From DATKSS01 sp035468355 (GTDB lineage: Bacteria > Chloroflexota > Dormibacteria > Dormibacterales > Dormibacteraceae): DNA of 64,000 nt. Within the stretch, counting starts at the first letter, position 1. Each line of letters opens with the position of its first letter. Where the stretch lies: the NCBI GenBank assembly GCA_035468355.1, contig DATITA010000142.1:1-64000 (forward strand), read 5' to 3'. The position numbers and the translations under genes were made by a program. The notes beneath the pieces are model-generated. The model saw only the letters and a list, made by a program, of their open reading frames with translations. It was not told the DNA's origin and searched no databases. Positions 42,264 to 50,927 of the stretch are shown here, in pieces.

Positions 42264-42275
42264 AGGGAGAAGCTA

Positions 42276-44027
42276 ATGACTCCAACCTCGTCAGGGATTC
42301 TCAAGGCCCTCGCCGTGGGCGGCGTGTCCAGCCTCGTGCTGGTCGCGTGTGGCGGCGGAGGGGGAGGCGGCACCAGCAACACACTGGCTTCGGACCAGAA
42401 GCTGACCTTCCCGATCCTCGCCGACTTCGGCACTCTCGATCCGGCGGTGGCGGACGCTGAGACCGACCAGGAAATCCAGCAGAACATGTTCGACGGCCTG
42501 GTCAAGTTCGACAACAACCTCAACGTCGTGCCCGATATCGCGGCCAGCATGCCGACCGTCTCGTCCGACGGGCTGACCTACACGTTCAAGCTGCGGCAGG
42601 ACGTGACCTTCTCCAACGGAGACAAGGTCACCTCGAAGGACGTCCTGTACTCGTGGAACCGCGCAGCCGCGTTCCAGGGCGCTTACGCCACCAACCTCTC
42701 TGCGATCGATGGGTACTCAAAGGTCGCCAAGAACCAGGCTTCGGGCGCCGCGCTCGAGACGCTGCTCGAGAAGAACGACCCGGCGGTGACCCTCTCGGGT
42801 CTGACCGCGCCTGACTCATCCACGGTCCAGGTCAAGCTTTCGGTTGCCGCCGGCTGGTTCCTTACCGCCATCGCCCTCTCCGGCTCGACCGGCGAGATCG
42901 TGGATGTGAACGCGGTCAAGCAGAACCCCGACAACTGGTGGGCAAGCCCGGCCACCGCGATCGGCACCGGGGCGTTCAAGATGACCGCCTACACCCCCAA
43001 GGCGTCGGCTGATTTCGCAGCGGTCGACAACTGGTGGGGCACGCCCAAGCCGACGCTCAAGACCGTGCACCTCGACATCTCGGTAAACGACGCCTCGACC
43101 GCCATCACCAAGTTCGAGCAGGGCGGTTACGACCTCGTCGGATACGGTGGTTACAGCAGCCTTCCGGTCGCCGACATCCAGCGCATCAAGGGCACCAGCA
43201 GCGAGAGTGCCCAGCTGATCCTCCACCCCAAGGTCCGCACCTATTGGGTCAGCTTCAACATGGTTTCAGACGCCAAGCGCCTCGCCAAGGGTCCGTTCAC
43301 CATGGACCAGGGCCAGTCGGGCCACGACCTCCGCATGGCGTTCGCCCTGGCCGTTGACAAGGCCAAGTTGGTCTCGACCGTCTGCCTGAGCATCGTCTGT
43401 ACACAGGCGACGGGCGGGTTGATCCCGCCGACCCTGGTCGGCTATCTGGGCGACAATCAGGATCCCCTGGCCAAGTTCGACCCGAACCAGGCCAAGCAGC
43501 TGCTGAAGAGCGCTGACCCGAACGGGACCAAGACCGCCAACCTCACGTACACGTACGACCCCGAGAACGCGCTCAACAAGCCGACGGCTGAGTTCCTGCA
43601 GTCGCAGTGGCAGGACAACCTCGGCGTCCACGTCAACATCGCGCCCGTTTCTCACTCGCAGTTCATCCAGGCTCGCCTGAAGGGCGGATACGTCCTGGCA
43701 CGCGATGGCTGGCAGGCCGACTACAACCACCCGCAGGACTGGTATGACAACCTGTGGGGCTCGATCGTAGGCTGCCCCGATTCGGGCTGCAGCAGCGGCT
43801 ACGTGACAGCTGCGTACGACGCCGCCGTGGCAAAGGCCGACGCCGAGCCACTCACGCAGTCGGTCGCCGACTACAAGGCGATCGCGCAGATGCTGATCAC
43901 CGACGTCGTCTACATCCCTCTCTACTACTCGGTCGGATCCTTCCTCATCAAGCCGTACGTGAAGGGAGCCGGCACGAACAGCTTCTTCGACTACCACTGG
44001 AACGAGATCCAGATCAACTCGCACTAA
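42276..44027 (+). CDS. Peptide/oligopeptide ABC transporter substrate-binding lipoprotein
   Basis: 583 residues from ATG 42276, with AGGGAG upstream; the longer open frame is non-coding. Lipoprotein signal LKALAVGGVSSLVLVACGG with the Cys near 25. The SBP_bac_5 pattern is evident: FPILADFGTLDPAVADAETD, GLVKFDNNLNVVPDIAASMP, TVSSDGLTYTFKLRQDVTFS, LYSWNRAA, and a terminal QADYNHPQDWYDNLWG. It captures extracellular peptides or other small solutes and delivers them to the permease encoded next. A terminator lies after its stop, so permease genes may be expressed at a lower level. Confidence 0.93.
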   Translation: MTPTSSGILKALAVGGVSSLVLVACGGGGGGGTSNTLASDQKLTFPILADFGTLDPAVADAETDQEIQQNMFDGLVKFDNNLNVVPDIAASMPTVSSDGLTYTFKLRQDVTFSNGDKVTSKDVLYSWNRAAAFQGAYATNLSAIDGYSKVAKNQASGAALETLLEKNDPAVTLSGLTAPDSSTVQVKLSVAAGWFLTAIALSGSTGEIVDVNAVKQNPDNWWASPATAIGTGAFKMTAYTPKASADFAAVDNWWGTPKPTLKTVHLDISVNDASTAITKFEQGGYDLVGYGGYSSLPVADIQRIKGTSSESAQLILHPKVRTYWVSFNMVSDAKRLAKGPFTMDQGQSGHDLRMAFALAVDKAKLVSTVCLSIVCTQATGGLIPPTLVGYLGDNQDPLAKFDPNQAKQLLKSADPNGTKTANLTYTYDPENALNKPTAEFLQSQWQDNLGVHVNIAPVSHSQFIQARLKGGYVLARDGWQADYNHPQDWYDNLWGSIVGCPDSGCSSGYVTAAYDAAVAKADAEPLTQSVADYKAIAQMLITDVVYIPLYYSVGSFLIKPYVKGAGTNSFFDYHWNEIQINSH

Positions 44028-44039
44028 CCCGGAAAGCAA

Positions 44040-44075
44040 AGAGGGCGCTCGTGCAAACCGAGCGCCCTCTTCTTA
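44040..44075 (+). terminator. Terminator between the lipoprotein and permease genes
   Basis: A perfect 11-bp stem (44041-44051 with 44059-44069) with a 7-nt loop, followed by TTCTTA. It lies 13 nt after the binding-protein stop. Partial readthrough would explain more binding protein than membrane subunits. Confidence 0.85.
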
Positions 44076-44109
44076 TATCGGCGAGAATCCGAAGGGGAGG
44101 CAGGTAGCT

Positions 44110-45069
44110 TTGCTGACGCGCGGCACGCTCGTCTATATCGGGCAGCGCCTGGTGCTGATCGCCTTGTCGGTGCTGGGTGTCTCGTCGTTCGTCTTTCTGG
44201 CGATCCACCGGCTCCCCGGTTCGGCCCTGTTCAGCGAGCACTTGCACGGAACGCAGTTCGAGCTGCTGCTCCACCACTACGGCCTCGACAAGCCCTTGTG
44301 GCAGCAGTACCTCAGCTTCATCCAGGGGATGTTTCTCCACGGCGACCTTGGCGAGTCGCTCGTTAACAGGGGCTTGCCCATCACCCCGCTGGTGCTGCGC
44401 GAGATGTCTGTCAGCGCCGAGGTGGGCATGTTCGCACTTATCTTCACGATCGGCCTCGGGATGCTCCTGGGGATCGTCGCCGCAGTCCGGCAGAACACCT
44501 GGGTCGACTACGTGCTGAGCAGTACGTCGGTGGTGGGCTACAGCATGCCGAACTTCGTGATCGCGACCTTCTTGATCCTGGTCTTCGCGGTTTGGATGGA
44601 CAACCTGACGCAGCACTCCTTCTATTTCCAGATCGGCTGGACGGGTCGCTACGGAACCATCGGGGAGATCTGGCTGCCGGCGTTCGCTCTCGGTTTCCCT
44701 TACGCCAGCATCGTCGCGCGCCTGACCCGCGCCAGCATGCTCGAGGTGATCCGGCAGGACTACATCCGAACCGCACGTGCGAAAGGCGTCCGCGAGACCG
44801 TGATCATGGTGCGGCATGCGCTCCGCAACGCGCTGATCCCGGTGATCACAATCCTTGGGCCGCTTGTCATCGGGATCATCACCGGCGGAGTGGTGATCGA
44901 GAACATCTTCGGCATTCCCGGTCTGGGCAAGGAGTTCGCCACCAGCATCCTGAACCGCGACTACAACATCGTGATCGGCGTGTTCACGGGTTACGCGGCC
45001 CTGGTTGGGTTGGCCAACCTCGGCGTGGATCTGCTCTATGTGGTGATCGATCCGAGGATTCGCTACTAG
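44110..45069 (+). CDS. dppB: Peptide-type ABC permease, B subunit
   Basis: 319 residues from TTG 44110 with GGGGAGGCAGG upstream. Six spans with the BPD_transp_1 EAA-like loop VIRQDYIRTARAKGVRETVIMVRHALRNALIPVI and the typical N-terminal leader YIGQRLVLIALSVLGVSSFVFLAIH, followed by a periplasmic region with PGSALFSEH. It forms the translocation pore with the next gene product. DppB and OppB cannot be separated from sequence alone. Confidence 0.9.
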   Translation: MLTRGTLVYIGQRLVLIALSVLGVSSFVFLAIHRLPGSALFSEHLHGTQFELLLHHYGLDKPLWQQYLSFIQGMFLHGDLGESLVNRGLPITPLVLREMSVSAEVGMFALIFTIGLGMLLGIVAAVRQNTWVDYVLSSTSVVGYSMPNFVIATFLILVFAVWMDNLTQHSFYFQIGWTGRYGTIGEIWLPAFALGFPYASIVARLTRASMLEVIRQDYIRTARAKGVRETVIMVRHALRNALIPVITILGPLVIGIITGGVVIENIFGIPGLGKEFATSILNRDYNIVIGVFTGYAALVGLANLGVDLLYVVIDPRIRY

Positions 45070-45094
45070 TGGTCCGCCCATTGGTCGCGCACTG

Positions 45095-45985
45095 ATGGCG
45101 GTCACCGCGGCCGCAGTGATCGGGCGGCCGATTGCGCCCGCGCAAGCCAGCCTATGGAGTGACGCCTGGAGAAGGCTGCGCCGCAACCGGCTCGCCCTGG
45201 CCGGCGTCATCTATCTCACGCTCCTCATCGCGGTCGCATTGCTCGCCCTCGTCTACACGCCCTATCGCATGTCCGCGGTCGGGGTCACGCTGCCGTACAG
45301 CGGGCCCAGCGCGCAGCATTGGTTCGGCGCCGATTACCTCGGCCGGGACATCTTGAGCAGGATCATGGTGGGCGCGCAGATCTCGCTCATCGTGGGCGTG
45401 GGGACACAGGTCGTGGTCCTGGCAGTTGGGGTGCCCATTGGGCTGATGGCGGGTTACTTCAGGGGCTGGTTCGACCAGGTCGTGACCTTCGTCATCAACC
45501 TCTTTTACGGAATCCCGGACCTGCTCGTGGCCCTGATCCTCGTCTTCCTGCTCGGCCCGAGCCTGACCAACATCATCATCGCCATCGCGGTGACGCGCTG
45601 GATGGACATGGCGAGGTTGGTCAGGGGCCAGACCCTGGGCCTGCGCGAGCGCGAGTTCATCGAGGCGGCCAAGGCCAGCGGCGCCAAGCCGATGAAGATC
45701 CTGTTCGGCCACATCCTGCCGAACGCGCTTGGACCGATCATCGTCCAGGCCACGTTCGGGGTCCCGGCGGCGATCCTCTTCGAGGCGTTCCTGAGCTTTC
45801 TGGGACTTGGCGTCCCGCCCCCGCAACCGTCGTGGGGTTCGATGGCGGCGGACGGCATCGCGGCGATCCGCATCGCTCCGCACATCGTCATCTTCCCGTC
45901 GATCGCGCTGTCCCTGACGCTGATGGCCTTCAACTTCCTGGGCGACGGGCTGCGCGACGCGCTCGACCCGCGTCAGAAGCGCTAG
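45095..45985 (+). CDS. dppC: Peptide-type ABC permease, C subunit
   Basis: 296 residues from ATG 45095, 25 bp after dppB. OppC_N lead (WRRLRRNRLALAGVIYLTLLI), then BPD_transp_1 with the EAA loop REREFIEAAKASGAKPMKILFGHILPNALGPII and end segment PSIALSLTLMAFNFLGDGLRDALDPRQKR, which is diagnostic of DppC/OppC. The GADYLGRDILSRIMVGA stretch is also characteristic. With DppB it forms the heterodimeric pore in the cytoplasmic membrane. Confidence 0.92.
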   Translation: MAVTAAAVIGRPIAPAQASLWSDAWRRLRRNRLALAGVIYLTLLIAVALLALVYTPYRMSAVGVTLPYSGPSAQHWFGADYLGRDILSRIMVGAQISLIVGVGTQVVVLAVGVPIGLMAGYFRGWFDQVVTFVINLFYGIPDLLVALILVFLLGPSLTNIIIAIAVTRWMDMARLVRGQTLGLREREFIEAAKASGAKPMKILFGHILPNALGPIIVQATFGVPAAILFEAFLSFLGLGVPPPQPSWGSMAADGIAAIRIAPHIVIFPSIALSLTLMAFNFLGDGLRDALDPRQKR

Positions 45986-45997
45986 GAACCGTCGAGA

Positions 45998-47056
45998 TTG
46001 CCTGCACCGATCCTCCAGGTCAAGGACCTCCGTACGCAGTTCCTGACTGATGGCGGGATCGTCACCGCCGTAGATGGGGTGAGCTTTGATCTGTACCCGG
46101 GCGAGAGCCTCGGCATCGTCGGGGAGTCCGGCAGCGGCAAGTCGGTCACAGCCCTGTCGCTGCTGCGCCTGGTCCCCGACCCGGGAAAGGTCGTCGCGGG
46201 GCAGGTCCTGTTTCGCGACCAGGATCTGCTGCAGATCAGCGGCGAAGAGATTCGTGAGATCCGCGGACGCGACATCGCGATGATCTTCCAGGACCCGCAG
46301 AGCTCGCTCAACCCGGTGCTGCGGACCGGCTTTCAGATCGACGAGGCGATGCTCGCGCACCACTCGGGGACTCCCAAGGAGGCGCACCAAAGGACGATCG
46401 AGCTGCTCCGCAAGGTCCGTATCCCCGCTCCGGAAAGTCGGGTCAAGGATTTTCCGCACCAGCTGAGCGGAGGCATGCGCCAGCGGGCGATGATCGCAAT
46501 GGGTCTCGCCAACTCGCCCTCGATTCTCATCGCCGACGAGCCCACCACCGCGCTGGACGTGACGGTGCAGGCTCAGATCCTCGAGCTGCTGGCCGACCTG
46601 AACCACGATCTTGGGACCGCGATCATCATGATCACGCACAACATGGGCGTGGTGGCCGGCCTGTGCTCGCGGGTCATCGTGATGTACGCGGGGCAGATCG
46701 TCGAGCAGGGTCCTGTCGACCAGATCTTCGAGAAACCGCAGCACCCTTACACCTGGTCGCTTTTGCGCTCCATCCCGCGGGTCGACGCCCTCCGCCACGA
46801 GCGGCTGCGATCGATCGAGGGTCTTGCGCCGGACCTGCTGCACCCGCCGGGCGGCTGCCGCTTCCATCCGCGCTGCCCGTTCCGGATCGAGAAGTGCTTC
46901 ACCGATGCGCCGCCGTTCAAAGAAATGGCGCCTGACCAGTTCGCCTCCTGCTGGGTCACGATGGACCGCGCGCGCAAGGAGATGGGCGCCGACGACCTGG
47001 TCGACATCCGGCCCGGCGCCGGTTCCGGCCTGCGCGTGGGAGAGCTCACCGACTGA
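45998..47056 (+). CDS. dppD: Peptide-type ABC ATPase, D subunit
   Basis: 352 residues from TTG 45998, 12 bp after dppC. Walker A GESGSGKSVTAL (about 42-53), Q-loop MIFQDPQSSLNPVL, signature LSGGMRQRAMIAMGL, Walker B ILIADEPTTALDVTVQAQIL, H-loop MITHNMGVVAGLC, then the oligopeptide-type C-terminal zinc-cluster-like segment GGCRFHPRCPFRIEKC with paired Cys. This ends in CW in FASCWV. Its stop overlaps the start of dppF by one base (TGATG), so both ATPases are made together. Confidence 0.93.
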   Translation: MPAPILQVKDLRTQFLTDGGIVTAVDGVSFDLYPGESLGIVGESGSGKSVTALSLLRLVPDPGKVVAGQVLFRDQDLLQISGEEIREIRGRDIAMIFQDPQSSLNPVLRTGFQIDEAMLAHHSGTPKEAHQRTIELLRKVRIPAPESRVKDFPHQLSGGMRQRAMIAMGLANSPSILIADEPTTALDVTVQAQILELLADLNHDLGTAIIMITHNMGVVAGLCSRVIVMYAGQIVEQGPVDQIFEKPQHPYTWSLLRSIPRVDALRHERLRSIEGLAPDLLHPPGGCRFHPRCPFRIEKCFTDAPPFKEMAPDQFASCWVTMDRARKEMGADDLVDIRPGAGSGLRVGELTD

Positions 47057-48069
47057 TGGCGGAGGCGGCTCCGGCTCCAGACCCGACACCACAGGGCGCG
47101 AACGCCAAGGCGCTGGTGCGCGTGGAGGGCGTCGTCAAGCACTTTCCCGCCGGATTCGGATCTTCGGTCAAGGCGGTCGATGGGGTGAGCTTCGAGATTC
47201 GCGAAGGCGAAACGCTCGGGCTCGTGGGCGAGTCCGGGTGCGGCAAGTCGACCCTCGGCCGGCTAGTGGCCCAACTGCTCCCGGTGACGTCGGGAAAGAT
47301 CTTCATGAACGATGTCGAGCTCACCAGCCTGCATGGCGAGAAGCTGCGCCAGCAGCGGAGGGAGATGCAGATCATCTTCCAGGACCCGTTTGCCTCCCTT
47401 GACCCCCGGATGACCGTCGGGGACATCATCGCGGAGCCGCTGGTGAACTTTGGCGTCTTGCGTGGGCGCGGGCGACAGGAACGCGTCCAGGAGCTGCTCC
47501 GTGTGGTGGGTCTCAACCCCAACTTCAACAACCGATATCCGCACGAGTTCTCAGGCGGCCAGCGACAGCGAATCGGGATCGCTCGCGCACTTGCTTTGAA
47601 TCCGAAGCTCGTCGTGTGCGACGAGGCGATCTCGGCGCTGGACGTGTCGATCCAGGCCCAGATCGTCAACCTTCTCGAGGACCTGCAGAGGGAGTTCAAG
47701 CTGACCTACCTGTTCATCGCGCACGACCTTTCGGTGGTGCGGCACATCAGCGACCGGGTCATGGTCATGTACCTCGGCAAGATCGTCGAGATCGCCGACA
47801 GCGTCGGAACCTACAGCGATCCCAAACATCCTTATACGAAAGCCCTGCTCTCCGCGATCCCGGTCCCGGACCCGAAGATTCAGCGTGGGCGCCGGTTGGT
47901 TGACCTATCGGGCGAGATTCCCTCGCCCCTCAATCCGCCGTCGGGCTGTCGCTTTCACACGCGCTGCCCGATCGCGCACGTGCCCACGCCTTGCGCAGAG
48001 GTCGAGCCGCCGCTCGAGGAGAAGGTTCGCGGCCACCTCGCGGCATGCCATTTCTCGCAGGACGTGTAG
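47056..48069 (+). CDS. dppF: Peptide-type ABC ATPase, F subunit
   Basis: 337 residues from ATG 47056. Walker A GESGCGKSTLGRLV, Q-loop IIFQDPFASLDPRM, signature FSGGQRQRIGIARAL, Walker B LVVCDEAISALDVSIQAQIV, H-loop FIAHDLSVVRHIS and terminal cysteine-rich GCRFHTRCPIAHVPTPC. Note Ala-Ile-Ser after the Walker B Glu (DEAISALD) instead of DEPTSALD, which is common in DppF/OppF. It powers uptake with DppD. It ends the operon one base before the convergent second binding-protein gene. Confidence 0.93.
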   Translation: MAEAAPAPDPTPQGANAKALVRVEGVVKHFPAGFGSSVKAVDGVSFEIREGETLGLVGESGCGKSTLGRLVAQLLPVTSGKIFMNDVELTSLHGEKLRQQRREMQIIFQDPFASLDPRMTVGDIIAEPLVNFGVLRGRGRQERVQELLRVVGLNPNFNNRYPHEFSGGQRQRIGIARALALNPKLVVCDEAISALDVSIQAQIVNLLEDLQREFKLTYLFIAHDLSVVRHISDRVMVMYLGKIVEIADSVGTYSDPKHPYTKALLSAIPVPDPKIQRGRRLVDLSGEIPSPLNPPSGCRFHTRCPIAHVPTPCAEVEPPLEEKVRGHLAACHFSQDV

Positions 48070-49710
48070 CTAGTGCTGGAGGATGCGAACCCCTGTCCAA
48101 TCATTGTCGTAAAGCGCGTTTCCGCCCACGCCCCTGACGTACGTGTGCGATAGATACTGCTGCACTCCGTATACGAGCGGGGCAAAAGCGGACGTTGCGA
48201 TGAGCAGGTAACCGGCCGTCCTGTAGTCGACGAGGCTCTGCGAGAGCGACTTCGCGTCAGCCCCTAATACGAGCTTGTCCAGGTTCGGGTTCGAATAGCA
48301 GGATCCCGACGAGGTCGCCCCCGTCACGAAAAGATAGTCAAACCAGTCCTGAGGGTGGTCGTAATCGGCGCTCCAGCTCTGGCGGAACATCGGGTACGCG
48401 CATCGTCCGTTGCGCTCGTCGAAGAAGGTTTTGCGGTCCATCTCGACACAGGCGACCGTGACGCCCAGGTTCTTCTTCCACTGCGCTGAGAGGTTCTCGC
48501 ACACGGCTTTGTTGAATGGGTTGGTGTCATACGTGTAGGTCAAGCCCTTCACCTTCGATCCGTCCGGGTCCCAGGCATGGTATTCCGCCTTCGCAGCTGC
48601 GGCGTCGAACTTTACGTTGGTGTCGGCGCCATCCTTCAGATAGCCCTGCAGGCCCTTGCTGATCAGGCCCCCGGTGGCTGCGGCGCAGTCGGTCTTCTGG
48701 TTGCACAGCGCGTCGACCAGGGCGGCTCGATCGATCGCTTCGCTGAAGGCCCTGCGGCCTGGCTGCCCGGCGTCGAGGCCGGCAAAGGGACCGGTCTTAA
48801 GGTTGAACCCGACCCAGAAGGTGAGGCCGATGGGGACCAGCCGGAGCTGGCCACTGAGCTTGGGGTCGGAGGTGTATCGCGTCGCCGCAGGTGGCGGAAG
48901 GCTCTGGCGGCCGTATCCGACCAGGCTGAACACCCCCGATTCGTACTGCGCGACCTGGGCCGTCGTGTCGGGCACGATCTCGACGTGCACACCGGTCAGC
49001 GCGCCGGTCTTGCCGCCGTACCATCCCGTGACCGGCGCGAAGTCCATCGACTGGCCGGGTGTTCGTGCGGTCATCTTGAATGGCCCGCTGCCGATCAGCG
49101 TCTCCGGCTTGGTGAACCACGCATCCAGGCCTGCCGTAGCGATGACCTTCTGGTCGACCACCCAGAACGGCCACAGCGCGACCTCGGAGAAGAAGTACCC
49201 GGCCGGCTTGGCGAGGGTCACGACCAGGGTGTAGTCGTCCAGCTGGGCCAGCCCGCTCATCTGGGCGGCGCCTCCCCCAGCCACCGTTTGGTAACCGGCG
49301 ATCAGGTTGAAGAGGCCCGCGTAGTCGCCCTGCATCGCCGCTGCTCGGTTCCAGCTGTAGATGAAGTCGCCGGCGGTGATCGGGTCACCGTTGGAGAAAT
49401 GGGCGTTCTGGCGGAGATGGAAGGTGTACGTGAGGCCGTCGGCCGAGACCGTGGGCTGGCCGGTGGCGAGATCCGGCACCTCGCGCAGCTGGTCGTCGAA
49501 CCTGTACAGGCCCGAGAACACGTTGCGCAGGATGTCGACGTCGGCCGGGTTGGAGATGAGCGCCGGGTCGAGGTCCGCCACGTCCTGCGCGATCGGAAAG
49601 CTCAGCGTCTGGTTGGCGGCCAGCACCTCGGGAGGAGTCGGGTTGCCGCCCTGCGTGCACGCCCCAATCGCGATCGCGACGAGGGCTGCCACGCTGGTGA
49701 ACCTCCTCAA
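48070..49710 (-). CDS. Second peptide-type ABC substrate-binding lipoprotein
   Basis: 546 residues if TTG 49710 is used. This start gives a lipoprotein signal (LRRFTSVAALVAIAIGACTQ, lipobox IGAC) and overlaps the quinone oxidoreductase stop by TTGA, so it is coupled to that gene. The SBP_bac_5 fold shows TLSFPIAQDVADLDPALISNP, GLYRFDDQLREVPDLATGQP, FHLRQNAHFSNGDPI, IYSWNRAAAMQGDY and terminal SADYDHPQDWFDYLF. It resembles the first binding protein (42276-44027) in many blocks, so it is probably a paralogue serving the same dppBCDF transporter. Confidence 0.92.
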   Translation of the reverse strand: MRRFTSVAALVAIAIGACTQGGNPTPPEVLAANQTLSFPIAQDVADLDPALISNPADVDILRNVFSGLYRFDDQLREVPDLATGQPTVSADGLTYTFHLRQNAHFSNGDPITAGDFIYSWNRAAAMQGDYAGLFNLIAGYQTVAGGGAAQMSGLAQLDDYTLVVTLAKPAGYFFSEVALWPFWVVDQKVIATAGLDAWFTKPETLIGSGPFKMTARTPGQSMDFAPVTGWYGGKTGALTGVHVEIVPDTTAQVAQYESGVFSLVGYGRQSLPPPAATRYTSDPKLSGQLRLVPIGLTFWVGFNLKTGPFAGLDAGQPGRRAFSEAIDRAALVDALCNQKTDCAAATGGLISKGLQGYLKDGADTNVKFDAAAAKAEYHAWDPDGSKVKGLTYTYDTNPFNKAVCENLSAQWKKNLGVTVACVEMDRKTFFDERNGRCAYPMFRQSWSADYDHPQDWFDYLFVTGATSSGSCYSNPNLDKLVLGADAKSLSQSLVDYRTAGYLLIATSAFAPLVYGVQQYLSHTYVRGVGGNALYDNDWTGVRILQH

Positions 49711-50702
49711 CTCGACTTCGTGAGCAGCACGACCTTGCCCGTGCTCTTGCCCTCCGCGACCATGGCCATCGCGCGGGGAGCTTGCTTGAGGGGAAGCCTG
49801 GTCGAGATGTGGGTCTTGATCTTGCCTTGCCGGTACAGATCGAGCAGGGCCGTTTGGGCAACCGGGATAAGCTCCGGCGCACGCTTCCTGTACAGCCCCC
49901 AGTGGAGTCCGACCACCGAATAGTTCTTGACCAGCACGTGGTTGGCCGCCGCCTGCGGGATGCGGCCCGATGTGAAGCCGACCAGCACGATGCGCCCCTC
50001 GAAGGCGATGCATTTCGTGGAGCGGTCATACACGTCCCCGCCCACCGGGTCGAAGATGACGTCGGCGCCCCGTCCGGCGGTGGCGCGGTTCACCTCTTCC
50101 ACGAAGTCCTGGGTCTTGTAGTTGAGCGCCAGGTCCGCCCCGAGCTGCTTGCACAGAGCGACCTTCTGATCGGAGCCCGCGGTTGCGATCACGGTCGCAC
50201 CGGCCGCCTTGCCCAGCTGGATCGCCGCGCTGCCGACACCGCCGGCGCCCGCATGGACGAGAAGAGTCTCGCCGGGCTGCAGACTGGCCCGGCGGTGGAG
50301 CCCAAACCAGCCGGTCTGGAAGACGAGGGTGAACCCCGCCGCCTCGTCGAAGGGCATTGATTCGGGCATGTTGAACACTGCGGCCGCGGAGGCGTCAGCA
50401 ATCTCCCCGTAGCCGCCGTGGGTGAGGCCCGCACTGTCGAGCAGAGCCATCACACGGTCCCCGGGCTGAAACCCCGATTCTTGCTGCGCCTCCAAAACCA
50501 TGCCGCTCACCTCAAAGCCGGGCACGAACGGCAGGTCCGGCTTGGCCTGGTACAGGCCGGCGACCATGAGAGCGTCCGGAAAGTTGATCGACGCCGCGCG
50601 CACCTCGATGCGGACCAGGCCATCTGCCCGCTGGCCGGGGTCGACGTCTTCGAAGCGCAGAGACTCCGGCCCACCGAGCTCGTGGACCACCCAGGCCTTC
50701 AC
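49707..50702 (-). CDS. NADPH:quinone oxidoreductase (MDR, zeta-crystallin type)
   Basis: 331 residues from GTG 50702 (the open frame extends further but as shadow sequence). MDR fold: KAWVVHELGGPESLRFEDVD, VRAASINFPDALMVAGLYQAKPDLPFVPGFEVSGMV, Rossmann AGAGGVGSAAIQLGKAAGATVIAT with GAGGVG, and FDPVGGDVYDRS, GRIVLVGFTSGRIPQ. It lacks the structural and catalytic zinc Cys of alcohol dehydrogenases. Members reduce quinones or act on acyl-CoA-linked enones. Its stop is coupled to the second binding-protein gene, which may indicate shared control. Confidence 0.9.
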   Translation of the reverse strand: MKAWVVHELGGPESLRFEDVDPGQRADGLVRIEVRAASINFPDALMVAGLYQAKPDLPFVPGFEVSGMVLEAQQESGFQPGDRVMALLDSAGLTHGGYGEIADASAAAVFNMPESMPFDEAAGFTLVFQTGWFGLHRRASLQPGETLLVHAGAGGVGSAAIQLGKAAGATVIATAGSDQKVALCKQLGADLALNYKTQDFVEEVNRATAGRGADVIFDPVGGDVYDRSTKCIAFEGRIVLVGFTSGRIPQAAANHVLVKNYSVVGLHWGLYRKRAPELIPVAQTALLDLYRQGKIKTHISTRLPLKQAPRAMAMVAEGKSTGKVVLLTKSS

Positions 50703-50927
50703 CGGGGCAAGGCTACAGCAGGGAGGGTTTGTCTTTCGGCGGGCGGACTCCGGGGCCGGCGGCACGTCACGTCCACTTATGGGCGCGTCCAAGTTGACGG
50801 CATGCTCGTCGGCACACCCTTCCTGCTCATCCAGACACACATCGCCATGGCGCAGGCCCCCAAGGCCGGGCGCGGGAAGGACGGGCACGTGACGCAACCT
50901 GCGGGGCTGGAGTAGATTGCAGGCGAG

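Noticed and set aside
45152..47092. A 646-codon minus-strand open frame
   Set aside because: It is antisense to dppC and dppD, rich in His/Asp/Arg without hydrophobic cores, and the plus-strand genes have clear ABC motifs.
50703..50927. A short gene between the quinone oxidoreductase and glnA
   Set aside because: A plus-strand frame ending at 50915 (MLVGTPFLLIQTHIAMAQAP) has no start with SD and the minus-strand alternative is an N-terminal shadow extension of the oxidoreductase frame.
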